DNA from: Salinimonas iocasae
Lineage (GTDB): Bacteria > Pseudomonadota > Gammaproteobacteria > Enterobacterales > Alteromonadaceae
Direction: 5' to 3'
Assembly: GCF_006228385.1 (NCBI RefSeq)
Contig: NZ_CP039852.1
Span: 3,747,476-3,811,475, forward strand
Length of the DNA: 64,000 nucleotides
Below the pieces are notes generated by a model that saw only the letters and a list, made by a program, of their open reading frames with translations, searched no databases and was not told where the DNA came from. A program made the translations under genes and the position numbers. Shown piece after piece: positions 48,445 through 58,920 of the stretch. The stretch's first letter is position 1. Each line of letters starts with the position of its first letter.

Positions 48445-48978
48445 TTATGCTTGCAACGTGTCCGCCAGACGTTCCAGTTTTGCTTTTACTGAGCCGTCGA
48501 TAACTGTATCTCCGGCTTGTACAACAAAACCGGCGAGCAGGGCAGGATTCACGTTACAATTAAGCTTCACTTTACGTGCCAAACGTTCTTCTAATGTTGC
48601 CTTAATCTTGGACTGTTGCTCAGCGTCTAACTCAGAGGCTGAAGTCAGTTCAACTTCCACCTCTTTGTCATATTCCGCTTTAAAAGCAGTAAACAGTTCA
48701 CTGATTTCAGGTAAGGCAAGCAAACGTTCATTTTCTGCCAGAACTTTTACAAAGTTCTGACCATGTTGATCGAGTTGTTCACCACAGATATTGATAAACA
48801 TGTCAGCCAGGGTCTCTGCTGCAACCGCACCGGTAAGGTACTGGTTCATTTCAGCATTAGTAGCGACCTGGCCGGCAAAGTTCAACATCTCATGCCATTT
48901 GGGCACGGCGTTGTGCTCGACCGCAAAATCGAAAGCCGCTTTAGCATAAGGACGAGCAACGGTTGTCAATTCAGACAT
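48445..48978 (-). CDS. atpH: ATP synthase delta subunit
   Basis: A 177-residue protein that caps F1 and binds the b-dimer, forming the stator. N-terminal helical domain ([18 protein letters not shown]) and C-terminal strand domain ([28 protein letters not shown]) match OSCP/delta. Its gap to atpF is 15 bp. Confidence 0.96.
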   Translation of the reverse strand: MSELTTVARPYAKAAFDFAVEHNAVPKWHEMLNFAGQVATNAEMNQYLTGAVAAETLADMFINICGEQLDQHGQNFVKVLAENERLLALPEISELFTAFKAEYDKEVEVELTSASELDAEQQSKIKATLEERLARKVKLNCNVNPALLAGFVVQAGDTVIDGSVKAKLERLADTLQA

Positions 48979-48993
48979 GGCTCATCTCCTTCG

Positions 48994-49464
48994 TTAAAGC
49001 TCAGCGACAAGTTTTTCAACAATGTCGTTTTGTGCTTGAGCATCGATTTCACGTTGAAGAATGCGCTCAGCGCCGATAACTGCCAGGGCAGCAACCTGCT
49101 TGCGTAATTCTTCTTTGGCACGATTGCGTTCAGCTTCAATTTCGGCATAACCGGATGCGATAATTTTTTCGCGTTCGGCCTGACCCTTCTGCGTCTCTTC
49201 ATCAACAAGTTGATTAGCACGCTTCTTGGCCTGTTCGATAATTTCAGCTGCTTGCGCTTTCGCCTCTTTCAATTGCTCGGTGGCTTTTTCCCGTGCAAGT
49301 TCAAGGTCTTTCTCAGCACGATCAGAAGCCTCAAGACCATCGGCAATCTTCTTCTGACGTTCTTCAATCGCGTTTAGCAACGGTGGCCAAACGTACTTCA
49401 TGCAGAACCACACAAAGACGATGAACGCGATTAATTGACCTATTAGAGTGGCGTTAATATTCAC
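48994..49464 (-). CDS. atpF: ATP synthase b subunit
   Basis: A 156-residue peripheral stalk. One N-terminal helix ([20 protein letters not shown]) anchors it in the membrane; residues 30-156 are a long charged coiled coil ([20 protein letters not shown]). Two copies dimerise. Length equals E. coli AtpF. Confidence 0.97.
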   Translation of the reverse strand: MNINATLIGQLIAFIVFVWFCMKYVWPPLLNAIEERQKKIADGLEASDRAEKDLELAREKATEQLKEAKAQAAEIIEQAKKRANQLVDEETQKGQAEREKIIASGYAEIEAERNRAKEELRKQVAALAVIGAERILQREIDAQAQNDIVEKLVAEL

Positions 49465-49512
49465 AACCGCTCCTCCTCATAATGTTCGCTAATAGACTGT
49501 AAGTTTAAAAAA

Positions 49513-49734
<222 letters not shown>

Positions 49735-49782
49735 TTACGTCTCCGATTTAAGTTAATTTTAAAGTTGAAAGTTAAATTTGAT

Positions 49783-49812
49783 GGTACCAGCCGACTATAG
49801 CCTGCTGGTACC
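49783..49812 (-). ncRNA. Intercistronic hairpin between atpB and atpE
   Basis: 9-bp perfect stem GGTACCAGC / GCTGGTACC with a 12-base loop, 10 bp after atpB. In E. coli the region before atpE enhances its translation; whether this stem does the same is unknown. Confidence 0.55.
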
Positions 49813-49821
49813 GGTACTTCG

Positions 49822-50685
<864 letters not shown>

Positions 50686-50759
50686 TTAACCCAAAGTTGA
50701 AAGTGTAAAATCGGTTTAACGCTTCATGACCTCTGTTTAGTAGGCCGGCAACTTTTTAT

Positions 50760-51143
50760 TTATTGTTTGTGCTGCTGAAGCAGAGCCAGCCAATAGCTGA
50801 CTGTTGCTATTGCAAATCCGCCGATTAACGCGAGCGGGTCAACGTGTAACCCTTTAAATGCAATAACAAATAAAATAAAACTTATAGCCAGTTTAATCTT
50901 TGCACCCTGGCTAAAACTGCGGGCAACCTGCTGATTTTGGCGGGCCCCGGCGTACCTAAACGCAAATACGGCGAAAATACTGTTTGGAAGAATGCTTATC
51001 AGCGACCCCATCGCCACTGAAATGGCCTGATGCGACCCCATCGTCAGCCAGACCGCCATTACCAAAACTGTTGATACCAGAAGTTGTGCAACTAGCGCTT
51101 TTCTGGCCAGATTTTTGCCCTCTCGGGCCAGGTCGCTTCGCAC
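50760..51143 (-). CDS. atpI: ATP synthase accessory protein AtpI
   Basis: A 127-residue membrane protein with four predicted helices, thought to assist c-ring assembly. It is first in the operon. It begins with GTG at 51143 (MRSDLAREGKNLARK). The operon promoter should lie in the 195 bp upstream toward parB; no clear -35/-10 chosen. Confidence 0.88.
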   Translation of the reverse strand: MRSDLAREGKNLARKALVAQLLVSTVLVMAVWLTMGSHQAISVAMGSLISILPNSIFAVFAFRYAGARQNQQVARSFSQGAKIKLAISFILFVIAFKGLHVDPLALIGGFAIATVSYWLALLQQHKQ

Positions 51144-51338
51144 GGCGTTTCTCTTTTACTTCTGCTCAACCAAAAAGCGTCAGAAGTATACTGTTTTAAC
51201 GATATTTTTCAACAGCACATCGCGTTTTGTAAGTGCTTATGAAAATTTTCTGTCTGTATTTCGTTACGGTGCATTTTGACCACGAAACGTTCTGTTCACT
51301 TTCCAAACAGCTAATTAAACATTCTTCGTCAGCGGTGA

Positions 51339-52223
51339 CTAGTGGATTTTCGACAAAATTCCGTCAAGTTGTTCCAAATCACTGAAACTTATTGTAATTT
51401 TCCCTTTACCTTTTGCATTGTGGTCAATATTGACTGCGGTACCCAAATTTTCAGATAGTCGGTTCATCAGATTCTGAACATCCGGGTCAATTTTCTTTTC
51501 AGGCTTCGGCGCGGCGGGCTCAAGGTATTTACGTACCAGTTTTTCGGTATCTCGTACCGTCAGAGCTTTACCCGAAACTATCTGAGCGGCTTCTGTTTGT
51601 TGCTCACCCTCCAGGGCTAGCAGGGCGCGGGCATGTCCCATTTCGATGTCACCGTGTTCCAGCAAAAGCTTTACATCATCGTTGAGATTATTAAGTCTGA
51701 GCAGATTTGTCACCGATGTACGCGACTTACCAACAGCTTCAGCCACTTCAGCATGAGTGAGTTCAAACTCTTTCATCAGGCGATTCAGCGCCTGCGCCTC
51801 TTCCATTGCATTTAAGTCCTCGCGCTGAATATTCTCAATTAGCGCAATTGCAACAGCGGCTTCATCGGGCACGTCCTTGATCAGACACGGCACATTATCA
51901 AGTTGGGCCATTTGCGCCGCACGCCATCTTCGCTCACCGGCGATAATTTCGTAACTGTTCTTATCCGTTTGGCGGACAACAATAGGCTGGATGACACCTT
52001 GAGAGCGAATTGAGGACGCCAGTTCTTCCAGTGCATCAGGCGACATATCTTTACGCGGCTGATATTTCCCTGGCTTGAGATATTCGATAGGCAATTTGCT
52101 TAATTCAGATTCAACCGGTGTCAGGTCTGATGATGCTTGTTCCTGTTGTTTTTGTGCTGAAGACTGACTCGTCGCCAACAGGGCATCCAGTCCTCGCCCA
52201 AGTCCTCTTTTTTTCGCTGACAT
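51339..52223 (-). CDS. parB: Chromosome partitioning protein ParB
   Basis: A 294-residue CTPase and DNA clamp that loads at parS. It begins KKRGLGRGLDALL, then the N-domain with IRSQGVIQPIVVR and GERRWRAAQMA (CTP and ParA binding), the helix-turn-helix FELTHAEVAEAVGKSRTSVTN cannot be shown whole but ends in VTNLLRL, and a C-terminal dimer domain. Downstream of parA. A parS-like site is in tamB. Confidence 0.96.
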   Translation of the reverse strand: MSAKKRGLGRGLDALLATSQSSAQKQQEQASSDLTPVESELSKLPIEYLKPGKYQPRKDMSPDALEELASSIRSQGVIQPIVVRQTDKNSYEIIAGERRWRAAQMAQLDNVPCLIKDVPDEAAVAIALIENIQREDLNAMEEAQALNRLMKEFELTHAEVAEAVGKSRTSVTNLLRLNNLNDDVKLLLEHGDIEMGHARALLALEGEQQTEAAQIVSGKALTVRDTEKLVRKYLEPAAPKPEKKIDPDVQNLMNRLSENLGTAVNIDHNAKGKGKITISFSDLEQLDGILSKIH

Positions 52224-52272
52224 AGTTTCCTCAATAACTCACAAAATACTGCTTTTAAAAAGCAACATTAAA

Positions 52273-53067
52273 TCAACTGGCCTTGGCAGCCTGCATCCCG
52301 GCTTTATCGCGACGGCGTAGTATTTCTCCGGCCAGCGCCAGGTACGCTTTGGCACCCGTTGACGATTTGTCATAGTACATTGCAGGTGTACCAAAGCTAG
52401 GTGCTTCTGCAAGACGTACATTGCGGGGAATCACTGTGCGATAAACCTGCTCACCAAAATGCCGTTTTAACTGTTCGGAGACATCATTGGCCAGGCGATT
52501 ACGCGGGTCATACATGGTGCGTAAAACGCCTTCTATTTTCAGGTCCGGATTAACTACCGAGGCCAGCTTGGAAATAGTATCCATCAATGCAGTTAAGCCT
52601 TCCAATGCATAATATTCGCACTGCATCGGCACCAGTACAGAATCTGCTGCGGCTAGCGCATTTACCGTTAATTGATTGAGGGAAGGCGGGCAATCAATAA
52701 AAACGAAATCATAATAATCCATGACCGGCTTAAGCGAGTTTCGTAGCCGAACCTCACGAGCAAACATTTCCATCAGCTTGATTTCTGCAGCGGTTACATC
52801 GCCATTGGCAGGAATAATGTCGTACTTGCCCGAGGTATCTTTGACCACGACCTCTTCTACCGGCTTTTCTTCAATAAGCAACTCGAAGCAAGTCGCGGGC
52901 ACATCGTATTTGTCCAGGCCACTGCCCATTGTGGCGTTACCCTGCGGATCCAAATCAATAAGCAGCACTTTACGCTTAGTCGCTGCCATGGAGGCCGCCA
53001 CATTTACAGCGGTGGTTGTTTTACCCACGCCGCCTTTCTGATTCGCAATTGCGATAACCTTTGCCAC
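52273..53067 (-). CDS. parA: Chromosome partitioning ATPase ParA
   Basis: A 264-residue ATPase with a deviant Walker A KGGVGKTTTAVN at residues 11-22, and DLDPQGNATMGSG and FIDCPPSLNQLT as the Walker A' and B regions. It moves ParB-parS complexes. It follows rsmG by 11 bp and precedes parB by 49 bp, within the mnmG-rsmG-parA-parB cluster typical of chromosomes near the origin. Confidence 0.96.
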   Translation of the reverse strand: MAKVIAIANQKGGVGKTTTAVNVAASMAATKRKVLLIDLDPQGNATMGSGLDKYDVPATCFELLIEEKPVEEVVVKDTSGKYDIIPANGDVTAAEIKLMEMFAREVRLRNSLKPVMDYYDFVFIDCPPSLNQLTVNALAAADSVLVPMQCEYYALEGLTALMDTISKLASVVNPDLKIEGVLRTMYDPRNRLANDVSEQLKRHFGEQVYRTVIPRNVRLAEAPSFGTPAMYYDKSSTGAKAYLALAGEILRRRDKAGMQAAKAS

Positions 53068-53078
53068 ACTTAATCCTG

Positions 53079-53723
53079 TTATGCTTTGTGAATTGTCACC
53101 AAATGACGCTCGCCGACAAGATCCGGCACTTCAAGGGTCAGTACAGACTCAACGCTAAAGTGATTACTTACTTCATCAATTTCGCTCTGAGGGAACTGGC
53201 CTTTTAGCGCAAGGTATTTGCCATTTGAATCTACCAGATGCTCGCACCAGTGCAACATATCTTTTAATGAGGCAAACGCGCGACTTAATACAATATCATA
53301 AGGCGCATTCTCTGTGTGTGCTTCCACCCGATCATGCACGCATTCTACATTATCCAGCTTAAGTTCGTGCACGCATTGTTTCATAAAGCGCACACGTTTA
53401 CCCAGACTGTCGAGCAGTGTAAAACGGGTTTCAGGCAAAACTATGGCCAGCGGCATTCCGGGTAAACCAGGACCGGTGCCCACATCAATAACGTTATGTG
53501 CGGTAATGTGGGGCATCACACTTAGTGAATCAAGCAGATGTTTTACGACCATTTGTTCAGGATCACGGACTGATGTGAGGTTATAGGCCTTGTTCCATTT
53601 ATGCATCAGTGCGACATAGGCCACCAGCTTTTGCTGCTGTTCTTGTGTGACCATCAATCCCATTGTCTGAATGCCGGCTGAAAGCATGCCAACCAGTTTT
53701 TCAGTGTCTACTTGACTACTCAC
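53079..53723 (-). CDS. rsmG: 16S rRNA m7G527 methyltransferase
   Basis: A 214-residue SAM-dependent methyltransferase. The SAM loop is [18 protein letters not shown] near residue 75; HDRVEAH and VLSRAFASL follow the family order. It modifies G527 of 16S rRNA; losing it gives streptomycin tolerance in other species. Overlaps mnmG by 4 bp. Confidence 0.96.
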   Translation of the reverse strand: MSSQVDTEKLVGMLSAGIQTMGLMVTQEQQQKLVAYVALMHKWNKAYNLTSVRDPEQMVVKHLLDSLSVMPHITAHNVIDVGTGPGLPGMPLAIVLPETRFTLLDSLGKRVRFMKQCVHELKLDNVECVHDRVEAHTENAPYDIVLSRAFASLKDMLHWCEHLVDSNGKYLALKGQFPQSEIDEVSNHFSVESVLTLEVPDLVGERHLVTIHKA

Positions 53724-55621
53724 GCGCTGATACGCTCCTGTTTACGTAATAAACCATGCTTTTTGAGGTAAACCAGAAGCAACGAAATTGCGGCCGGTGT
53801 AATACCGGAAATTCTTGATGCTTTACCAATCGTCTCTGGCCGCGCTTCGGTTAGCTTAGCTACCACCTCGTTTGAAAGGCCGGAGATTTTGCTGTAATCG
53901 AAGTCATCTGGCAACAACGTATTTTCATGTCGCTGAGCTTTGGCTATCTCATCCATCTGACGGGCGATATAACCGGCGTATTTGATTTGTATCTCCACCT
54001 GCTCTGCGGCAATAGGATCATCAATCCCCGGACCTAACTCATCGATTTGCATAAGTTTGCGATACGTCATTTCAGGGCGGCGAATCAGTTCTTCCAAAGA
54101 ATGTTCACGGCTTACCGGGTTTTTAAGGATCTCGTTGAGGGATGCCGCAGCACTATGCTCCGGGTGGATCCATTGGCCACGAAGACGCTGCTGTTCTTTT
54201 TCAACCGCTTCCATCTTGTGATTGAAAGACGCCCAGCGCGCATCATCGACTAATCCGATCTCACGACCTAAAGCGGTCAAACGCATATCCGCATTGTCTT
54301 CACGCAGTAGAAGTCGATATTCAGCCCGGCTGGTGAACATGCGGTAGGGTTCTTTGGTGCCCATTGTCGCCAGATCATCAATCAATACGCCCATGTACGC
54401 CTGATCACGACGCAGAACCAACGGATCTTTCTGTTTGACTTGTAGTGCAGCATTGGCACCAGCCACAAGTCCCTGAGCACCGGCTTCTTCGTAACCTGTT
54501 GTGCCATTTATCTGGCCAGCAAAAAACAGACCTTTGATGTATTTGGTCTCAAGCGTTTGCTTCAGGTCGCGAGGATCAAAGAAGTCATATTCGATGGCAT
54601 AGCCCGGACGAACGATATGCGCGTTTTCAAAACCATTGATAGAGCGAACCAGCTCCATCTGAATGTCAAAGGGCAGACTAGTGGAAATGCCGTTTGGATA
54701 CACTTCCATACTGTTAAGCCCCTCAGGCTCAACAAAAATCTGATGTGAAGATTTGTCGGCAAAGCGCGTTATTTTGTCCTCGATGCTGGGACAGTAACGC
54801 GGACCAACACCCTCAATGACACCGGTAAACATTGGTGACCGATCCAACCCACCACGGATAATTTCATGGGTACGCTCATTGGTGTGCGTGATATAGCACG
54901 GGATCTGCTTAGGGTGCATAGCACGGTTGCCCATGAAAGAAACCATAGGAACCGGATCATCGCCAGGCTGAGCCTGCATTTTAGAAAAATCCAGACTGCG
55001 GGCATCAAGACGCGCAGGTGTTCCTGTTTTCAAACGGTCAACTCTGAAAGGCAACGCTCGCAGGCGTTCAGCCAACGCTACGGAAGGAGGATCGCCGGCT
55101 CTGCCGCCGCGATAATTTTCAAGACCAATATGGATCGTGCCGCCTAAAAACGTACCGACAGTCAGAACGACAGATTTTGCCTTAAACTTAAGACCCATCT
55201 GGGTTACCACACCGGTTACCTGATCATTTTCAACGATTAGATCATCACAACTTTGCTGAAAAAGCGTGAGGTTTGGCTGCTCTTCGACCATTTTTCTGAT
55301 CGCCTGACGATATAAGGTCCGATCAGCCTGTGCCCGGGTTGCGCGTACAGCGGGTCCTTTGCTGGAATTCAAGGTTCTGAACTGAATACCAGCTTGATCG
55401 GTGGCGAGACCCATGGCACCACCTAATGCATCGATCTCTTTAACCAGGTGTCCCTTGCCGATACCGCCGATCGCAGGATTACAGGACATTTGCCCAATGG
55501 TTTCGATATTGTGAGTCAGCAACAATGTATTGGCCCCCATGCGGGCTGATGCCATAGCAGCTTCGGTGCCTGCATGACCGCCACCAACTACAATGACGTC
55601 AAATTCTTGCTGATAAAACAT
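53720..55621 (-). CDS. mnmG: tRNA uridine 5-carboxymethylaminomethyl modification enzyme MnmG
   Basis: A 633-residue FAD protein that with MnmE makes the cmnm5 group at U34. FAD motif [12 protein letters not shown] near residue 13, [23 protein letters not shown] (cannot be shown whole) and the catalytic Cys region in PCYITHTNE. The start at 55621 (MFYQQEFDV) has GAGG at six bases; the GTG 12 bp upstream overlaps it and is rejected. It is transcribed away from the oriC-like region. Confidence 0.97.
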   Translation of the reverse strand: MFYQQEFDVIVVGGGHAGTEAAMASARMGANTLLLTHNIETIGQMSCNPAIGGIGKGHLVKEIDALGGAMGLATDQAGIQFRTLNSSKGPAVRATRAQADRTLYRQAIRKMVEEQPNLTLFQQSCDDLIVENDQVTGVVTQMGLKFKAKSVVLTVGTFLGGTIHIGLENYRGGRAGDPPSVALAERLRALPFRVDRLKTGTPARLDARSLDFSKMQAQPGDDPVPMVSFMGNRAMHPKQIPCYITHTNERTHEIIRGGLDRSPMFTGVIEGVGPRYCPSIEDKITRFADKSSHQIFVEPEGLNSMEVYPNGISTSLPFDIQMELVRSINGFENAHIVRPGYAIEYDFFDPRDLKQTLETKYIKGLFFAGQINGTTGYEEAGAQGLVAGANAALQVKQKDPLVLRRDQAYMGVLIDDLATMGTKEPYRMFTSRAEYRLLLREDNADMRLTALGREIGLVDDARWASFNHKMEAVEKEQQRLRGQWIHPEHSAAASLNEILKNPVSREHSLEELIRRPEMTYRKLMQIDELGPGIDDPIAAEQVEIQIKYAGYIARQMDEIAKAQRHENTLLPDDFDYSKISGLSNEVVAKLTEARPETIGKASRISGITPAAISLLLVYLKKHGLLRKQERISA

Positions 55622-55910
55622 GATAAACCTCACAGATGCAAAAGATTCGAATGATCTAGGCCTTCCAGAAAAAGGGCGCGTATTTTAGCTGACTTAACGC
55701 CTAATGAAAACGGTTAAATTTTCCACACGAATACGTGGAAAGTCAGAAAGGGCGAGGCTTATATATTATATGATCTTTTAAGATCTTATTTATTTTTACT
55801 ACTATTAGGATCGGCCTGATCTGTTGATAAGCGATCATTTCCCTTAGATCACAGGATCTTATGTCATTAATAACACTTGTATGAGATCGATCATAACCGG
55901 GGTCTGATCT

Positions 55911-55919
55911 TGTGTATAA
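55911..55919 (-). promoter_or_regulatory. DnaA box (TTATACACA)
   Basis: Exact match to TTATNCACA on the minus strand, within the oriC-like region. Confidence 0.85.
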
Positions 55920-55928
55920 ACCCCCTAT

Positions 55929-55937
55929 TTATCCACA
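55929..55937 (+). promoter_or_regulatory. DnaA box (TTATCCACA)
   Basis: Perfect strong DnaA box, within the oriC-like region. Confidence 0.9.
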
Positions 55938-55978
55938 TGTGCAATCTTCAGAAATTTTGTTCCTACTGTGATCAAAGC

Positions 55979-55987
55979 TTATACACA
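55979..55987 (+). promoter_or_regulatory. DnaA box (TTATACACA)
   Basis: Exact match to TTATNCACA, within the oriC-like region. Confidence 0.85.
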
Positions 55988-56071
55988 GTGGTCTTGGGGA
56001 TCATATCCACAACCGTGATCAAATTGTGATCGACATGGGGATAAGTTGTCGAATAGATCGGGATAATGATC

Positions 56072-56096
56072 AAAAAAAGCCCGCTATTAACGGGCT
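56072..56096 (-). terminator. Terminator between DUF4097 gene and oriC
   Basis: 6-bp stem AGCCCG / CGGGCT with a 7-base loop, followed on the minus strand by seven T. It protects the origin from transcription by the genes upstream. Confidence 0.85.
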
Positions 56097-56118
56097 AGAG
56101 AGTGATCAGCAAGATTTA

Positions 56119-56886
56119 CTAGATCTTTTCCACATGGATCGAACCGCCCGATGTTTTCAGATCAACCTGAGGTCCGCCGCCGTTAATTTTTCCTTCAATT
56201 TCGCGTTTGGATACCGAGCCTTCTACCGGCCATTCACTTTTAACTCTGCCTCCGCTGGTGCTGGCTTCAAGATCAATTTTTATCGTTTCAGGAAACATCG
56301 CATTAATTGAGCCGCCTGAAGTACGCAAACTGACGTCTTCATCTGGTTGTTCTGAAAGCCTCAGATCAATACCGCCACCTGATGTATGCCCATCGATATT
56401 TCCCTTCACATCACTGATATCTAATGCACCGCCAGAGGTTTTTATATCGATATCACCGACTACGTCAGACACGGTAATACGTCCGCCTGATGTGCGGGCT
56501 TCGACCTGTCCGATTAGCGACTCGATAGAAATCGCGCCACCTGCAGTATCGACATCAACATTATATTGTTCCGGCAGGGTAATAGCGTAGCGTACGCGCA
56601 GAGAGCCACCATACCACTCTCCTTCGCGCTCGCCATCAATGGATACGCCATCATCATCCTGCTCGAAGTTTACGGTAAAGTCGCCGTCATTGCGTTGGTC
56701 GATATCCACATCGACCTCGACGGTATCTGACGAATGCGTATTGATTTCAATTGAGCCTGCATCTGTACGCAAAGTCAGGGTGCCGTCAGGCGAAACGTTA
56801 AAAGATTTTGTTATTTGTTCAGCCAGCACCTGAGTGCTGAGTAGTGAAATACCAAGAGCGGTACAAAATGAGAGGCGTTTTGACAT
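56119..56886 (-). CDS. DUF4097 beta-helix repeat protein, exported
   Basis: A 255-residue protein with a signal peptide (cleaved near LA-EQ, residue 23). The mature protein is almost wholly short beta-strands in which a TSGG tetrapeptide recurs six times (with a seventh TAGG), each followed by a hydrophobic-x-hydrophobic strand. This is the DUF4097 family, a probable parallel beta-helix of unknown role, often near envelope-stress regulators. The start at 56886 has GGAAAA about 7 bases upstream; an ATG at 56898 is less likely. A 66-bp gap separates it from dnaC. Confidence 0.85.
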   Translation of the reverse strand: MSKRLSFCTALGISLLSTQVLAEQITKSFNVSPDGTLTLRTDAGSIEINTHSSDTVEVDVDIDQRNDGDFTVNFEQDDDGVSIDGEREGEWYGGSLRVRYAITLPEQYNVDVDTAGGAISIESLIGQVEARTSGGRITVSDVVGDIDIKTSGGALDISDVKGNIDGHTSGGGIDLRLSEQPDEDVSLRTSGGSINAMFPETIKIDLEASTSGGRVKSEWPVEGSVSKREIEGKINGGGPQVDLKTSGGSIHVEKI

Positions 56887-56952
56887 AGTGTTTTCCATTT
56901 TTTAGTGGGGTAAACACTATGTCGCAAAAAAGAATAAAAAGGTTTAAAAAAT

Positions 56953-57777
56953 TTATCGTACCTGATTGGGCTGATAACGTGATGATGAGGCACTTGATGG
57001 CTCTGCTTCATCTGCAGCGATACCTTTGCGTCTGCTTGGCCCTGAAAAACGCACCCGGTATGTGTCATATTCGCGGATACTTTCAAAGCAGTAGCGTCCG
57101 ATAGCATGCTCCAGTTCAGCCAGATTATGGTTGGTAATAAGAATACAGTTTTTCTTATTCACCAGACGCTGTCGAAGAAGATTGCCTAACCAGCTTTGGG
57201 TATTCTTTTTAAGTACGGTTTCGTTAACACATACCTCATCCAGGATTAATAAGTCTACTTCCAGCAGTTCCTGATGGGCTTCACGAAATTTTTGTCCAAT
57301 GTTGTCTTTGGCACTGTAATCGTAGGAAAAATACCGCATTTCCAGCAATGTCGACAGCTGACGATACAGTACACTTATTTCGTACTGTTCGATAAGCTGA
57401 TGGGCCATGGCCCCGGCGATATGTGATTTGCCACGACCATAATCACCGTAAAACAACATCATATGAGACCCTGATTCACGCCAGGAGGGATCATCATGTG
57501 CAGCAATAAATGATTGAGCAATACTTACTGCCTCAATCACATCGTCGCTGTCCTCAACCAGATTAGCGAATGTCCAATTAGGATTCAGATCGGAGCGGCC
57601 ATGAATAGCGGCGATCCGGTCCTTCTTTGACCGCATCTGGAGCTGCCTGATCTCATCATTGGCCTGCTGCTCATATTGCTTTCGCAGCGTTTTGTAATCA
57701 ACGTACTCGCTTTCCTGTACATCGGGCTTTCCCATCGCACGGGCGAGATTGTTAATACGATCTTTTATTGATTCCAT
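56953..57777 (-). CDS. dnaC: DnaC-like helicase loader
   Basis: A 274-residue AAA+ ATPase. The N-terminal 90 residues are charged helices, as where DnaC binds helicase; IHGRSDLNPNWTFANL matches the start of the ATPase domain in E. coli DnaC (RSGIRPLHQNCSFEN). Walker A is GDYGRGKS, Walker B VDLLILDEV, and sensor I ITNHNL. The box VII arginine-finger stretch, ERVMDRM in E. coli, reads RYCFESI here. The C-terminal tail is Ser/Arg-rich. It is the last gene of mioC-dnaT-dnaC (2-bp spacing to dnaT) and is transcribed toward oriC. Confidence 0.85.
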   Translation of the reverse strand: MESIKDRINNLARAMGKPDVQESEYVDYKTLRKQYEQQANDEIRQLQMRSKKDRIAAIHGRSDLNPNWTFANLVEDSDDVIEAVSIAQSFIAAHDDPSWRESGSHMMLFYGDYGRGKSHIAGAMAHQLIEQYEISVLYRQLSTLLEMRYFSYDYSAKDNIGQKFREAHQELLEVDLLILDEVCVNETVLKKNTQSWLGNLLRQRLVNKKNCILITNHNLAELEHAIGRYCFESIREYDTYRVRFSGPSRRKGIAADEAEPSSASSSRYQPNQVR

Positions 57778-57779
57778 AA

Positions 57780-58442
57780 TCAGGACTTCTTGTGGGCGTG
57801 ATATTTCTCTACCAGTTTACGGGCATTATCGTCTGCTTCAATACCCGCTGCAACTGGCACCTGTTGATTGCCGACACGACTTTTCGGTGTGCCTCCCGCT
57901 GCCAGACGTTTATAGCGCATAGCGTAAGCGAATTTCTGCGTCCACTGAAAGTGACTGAAAACAGCTGACGGGCGCCCCAGCCAGTACGCGATAAACTCAC
58001 CCACATCATCACTATCAAATGACTTATCAATTAGCCCTAGTAAACTCGCCATCTGTTCAAATAAGGCCTTATCAGGCTGCCAGGAAGGCTTCATAGGCTG
58101 ATGCTGACGATGAAGATGGGCAAAATCATCCTGCGCTTCGTTGCACAGCGGTAACAGCACGGTCTGGCCATTAAGGGTTTGATCAAAACTTAAATGCTGG
58201 GGCAGGGCAATGAGACCGGCCTGCTCAAGCTGACGCAGCAAACTGTTTATTTGCCTGCCGCGTGTGAATGGTTTGTCCTCTTGGTGGTCCGCATTTAGCA
58301 GTGCGAGCAAAAACTTATAATTGAGGGGATCACTGGTTGTTGTGGCCAGATTCGCAGTAGGTCTGACACCCAGACAGTAAAGTACCCGGGCATCATTGCT
58401 CAGCCCGCTGCACAGTGCGTGGTACTCTGCCTGTGTAAACAC
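57780..58442 (-). CDS. dnaT: DnaT-like primosomal protein
   Basis: A 220-residue protein. The C-terminal part, SWQPDKALFEQMASLLGL then EFIAYWLGRPSAVFSHFQWTQKFAYAM, aligns by eye with the DnaT ssDNA-binding region of E. coli (DWQPDADFIRLAALWGV and the ASFIAYW ... HHVQWQQKLARSL segment). The N-terminal half is a winged-helix-like domain unlike E. coli DnaT. It probably helps load DnaB with the DnaC-like product in primosome assembly. It lies 3 bp from mioC and 2 bp from dnaC. Confidence 0.8.
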   Translation of the reverse strand: MFTQAEYHALCSGLSNDARVLYCLGVRPTANLATTTSDPLNYKFLLALLNADHQEDKPFTRGRQINSLLRQLEQAGLIALPQHLSFDQTLNGQTVLLPLCNEAQDDFAHLHRQHQPMKPSWQPDKALFEQMASLLGLIDKSFDSDDVGEFIAYWLGRPSAVFSHFQWTQKFAYAMRYKRLAAGGTPKSRVGNQQVPVAAGIEADDNARKLVEKYHAHKKS

Positions 58443-58445
58443 TGG

Positions 58446-58883
58446 TTACTGGTCCGCCAGAACATCTTCAAACCACTCTACAGCCTTATCTTCAGGAATA
58501 GGGTGGTTGAGAACATCTATATGCAAGGGCGGATGGATAAGCGATGCTCCGGATTGTAAAAGCACTCTCTCCATTTCTATAGCGCCATAACAATAGGTGT
58601 CATAGCTGCTGTCACCCAAGCCGATAATGTAGGTTTTTACCTGATTAAGGTCCGCTTCTTTGAGCTGCGTGGCGAAAGGCTGAATATTATCAGGTAAGTC
58701 TCCTGCACCATGGGTGGACGTGCAGACAAGCCAGGTAGCGTCAACTGACAGATCATTCAGGTCAGGTTCCAGATGAATACTGGTAGTATAGCCGGCACGT
58801 TTTGCTACCTCATCAAGTGCATCGGCAACATATTCGGCCGCTCCGAGCATGGAGCCTACAATAATAGACAGGTGTTTAGACAT
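58446..58883 (-). CDS. mioC: MioC-type flavodoxin-like protein
   Basis: A 145-residue flavodoxin domain. The FMN phosphate loop is VGSMLGAAEYVADAL (near residues 9-23) and the second loop STHGAGDLPDN is nearly identical in type to E. coli MioC, also encoded beside oriC. Its biochemical role (possibly biotin synthase electron transfer) is not settled. First gene of mioC-dnaT-dnaC, and transcribed toward the origin as in E. coli, though three genes now lie between. Confidence 0.92.
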   Translation of the reverse strand: MSKHLSIIVGSMLGAAEYVADALDEVAKRAGYTTSIHLEPDLNDLSVDATWLVCTSTHGAGDLPDNIQPFATQLKEADLNQVKTYIIGLGDSSYDTYCYGAIEMERVLLQSGASLIHPPLHIDVLNHPIPEDKAVEWFEDVLADQ

Positions 58884-58920
58884 ACACGAATTTACTCATA
58901 TACAAGTTAGAAAGGGCGGG

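Larger units (their letters stand above)
55640..56071. other. oriC-like region (replication origin candidate)
   Basis: A 430-bp gap between mnmG and a DUF4097 gene. It has 17 GATC sites from 55653 to 56071, against about two expected by chance, as in Dam/SeqA-regulated origins. AT-rich sequence at 55760-55805 includes GATCTTATTTATTTTT, similar to E. coli 13-mers (GATCTNTTNTTTT). DnaA boxes: TTATACACA at 55911-55919 (reverse) and 55979-55987, TTATCCACA at 55929-55937, and near matches at 56003-56011 and 56036-56044 (reverse). The order (AT-rich part by mnmG, boxes toward mioC) is that of E. coli oriC. Confidence 0.88.
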
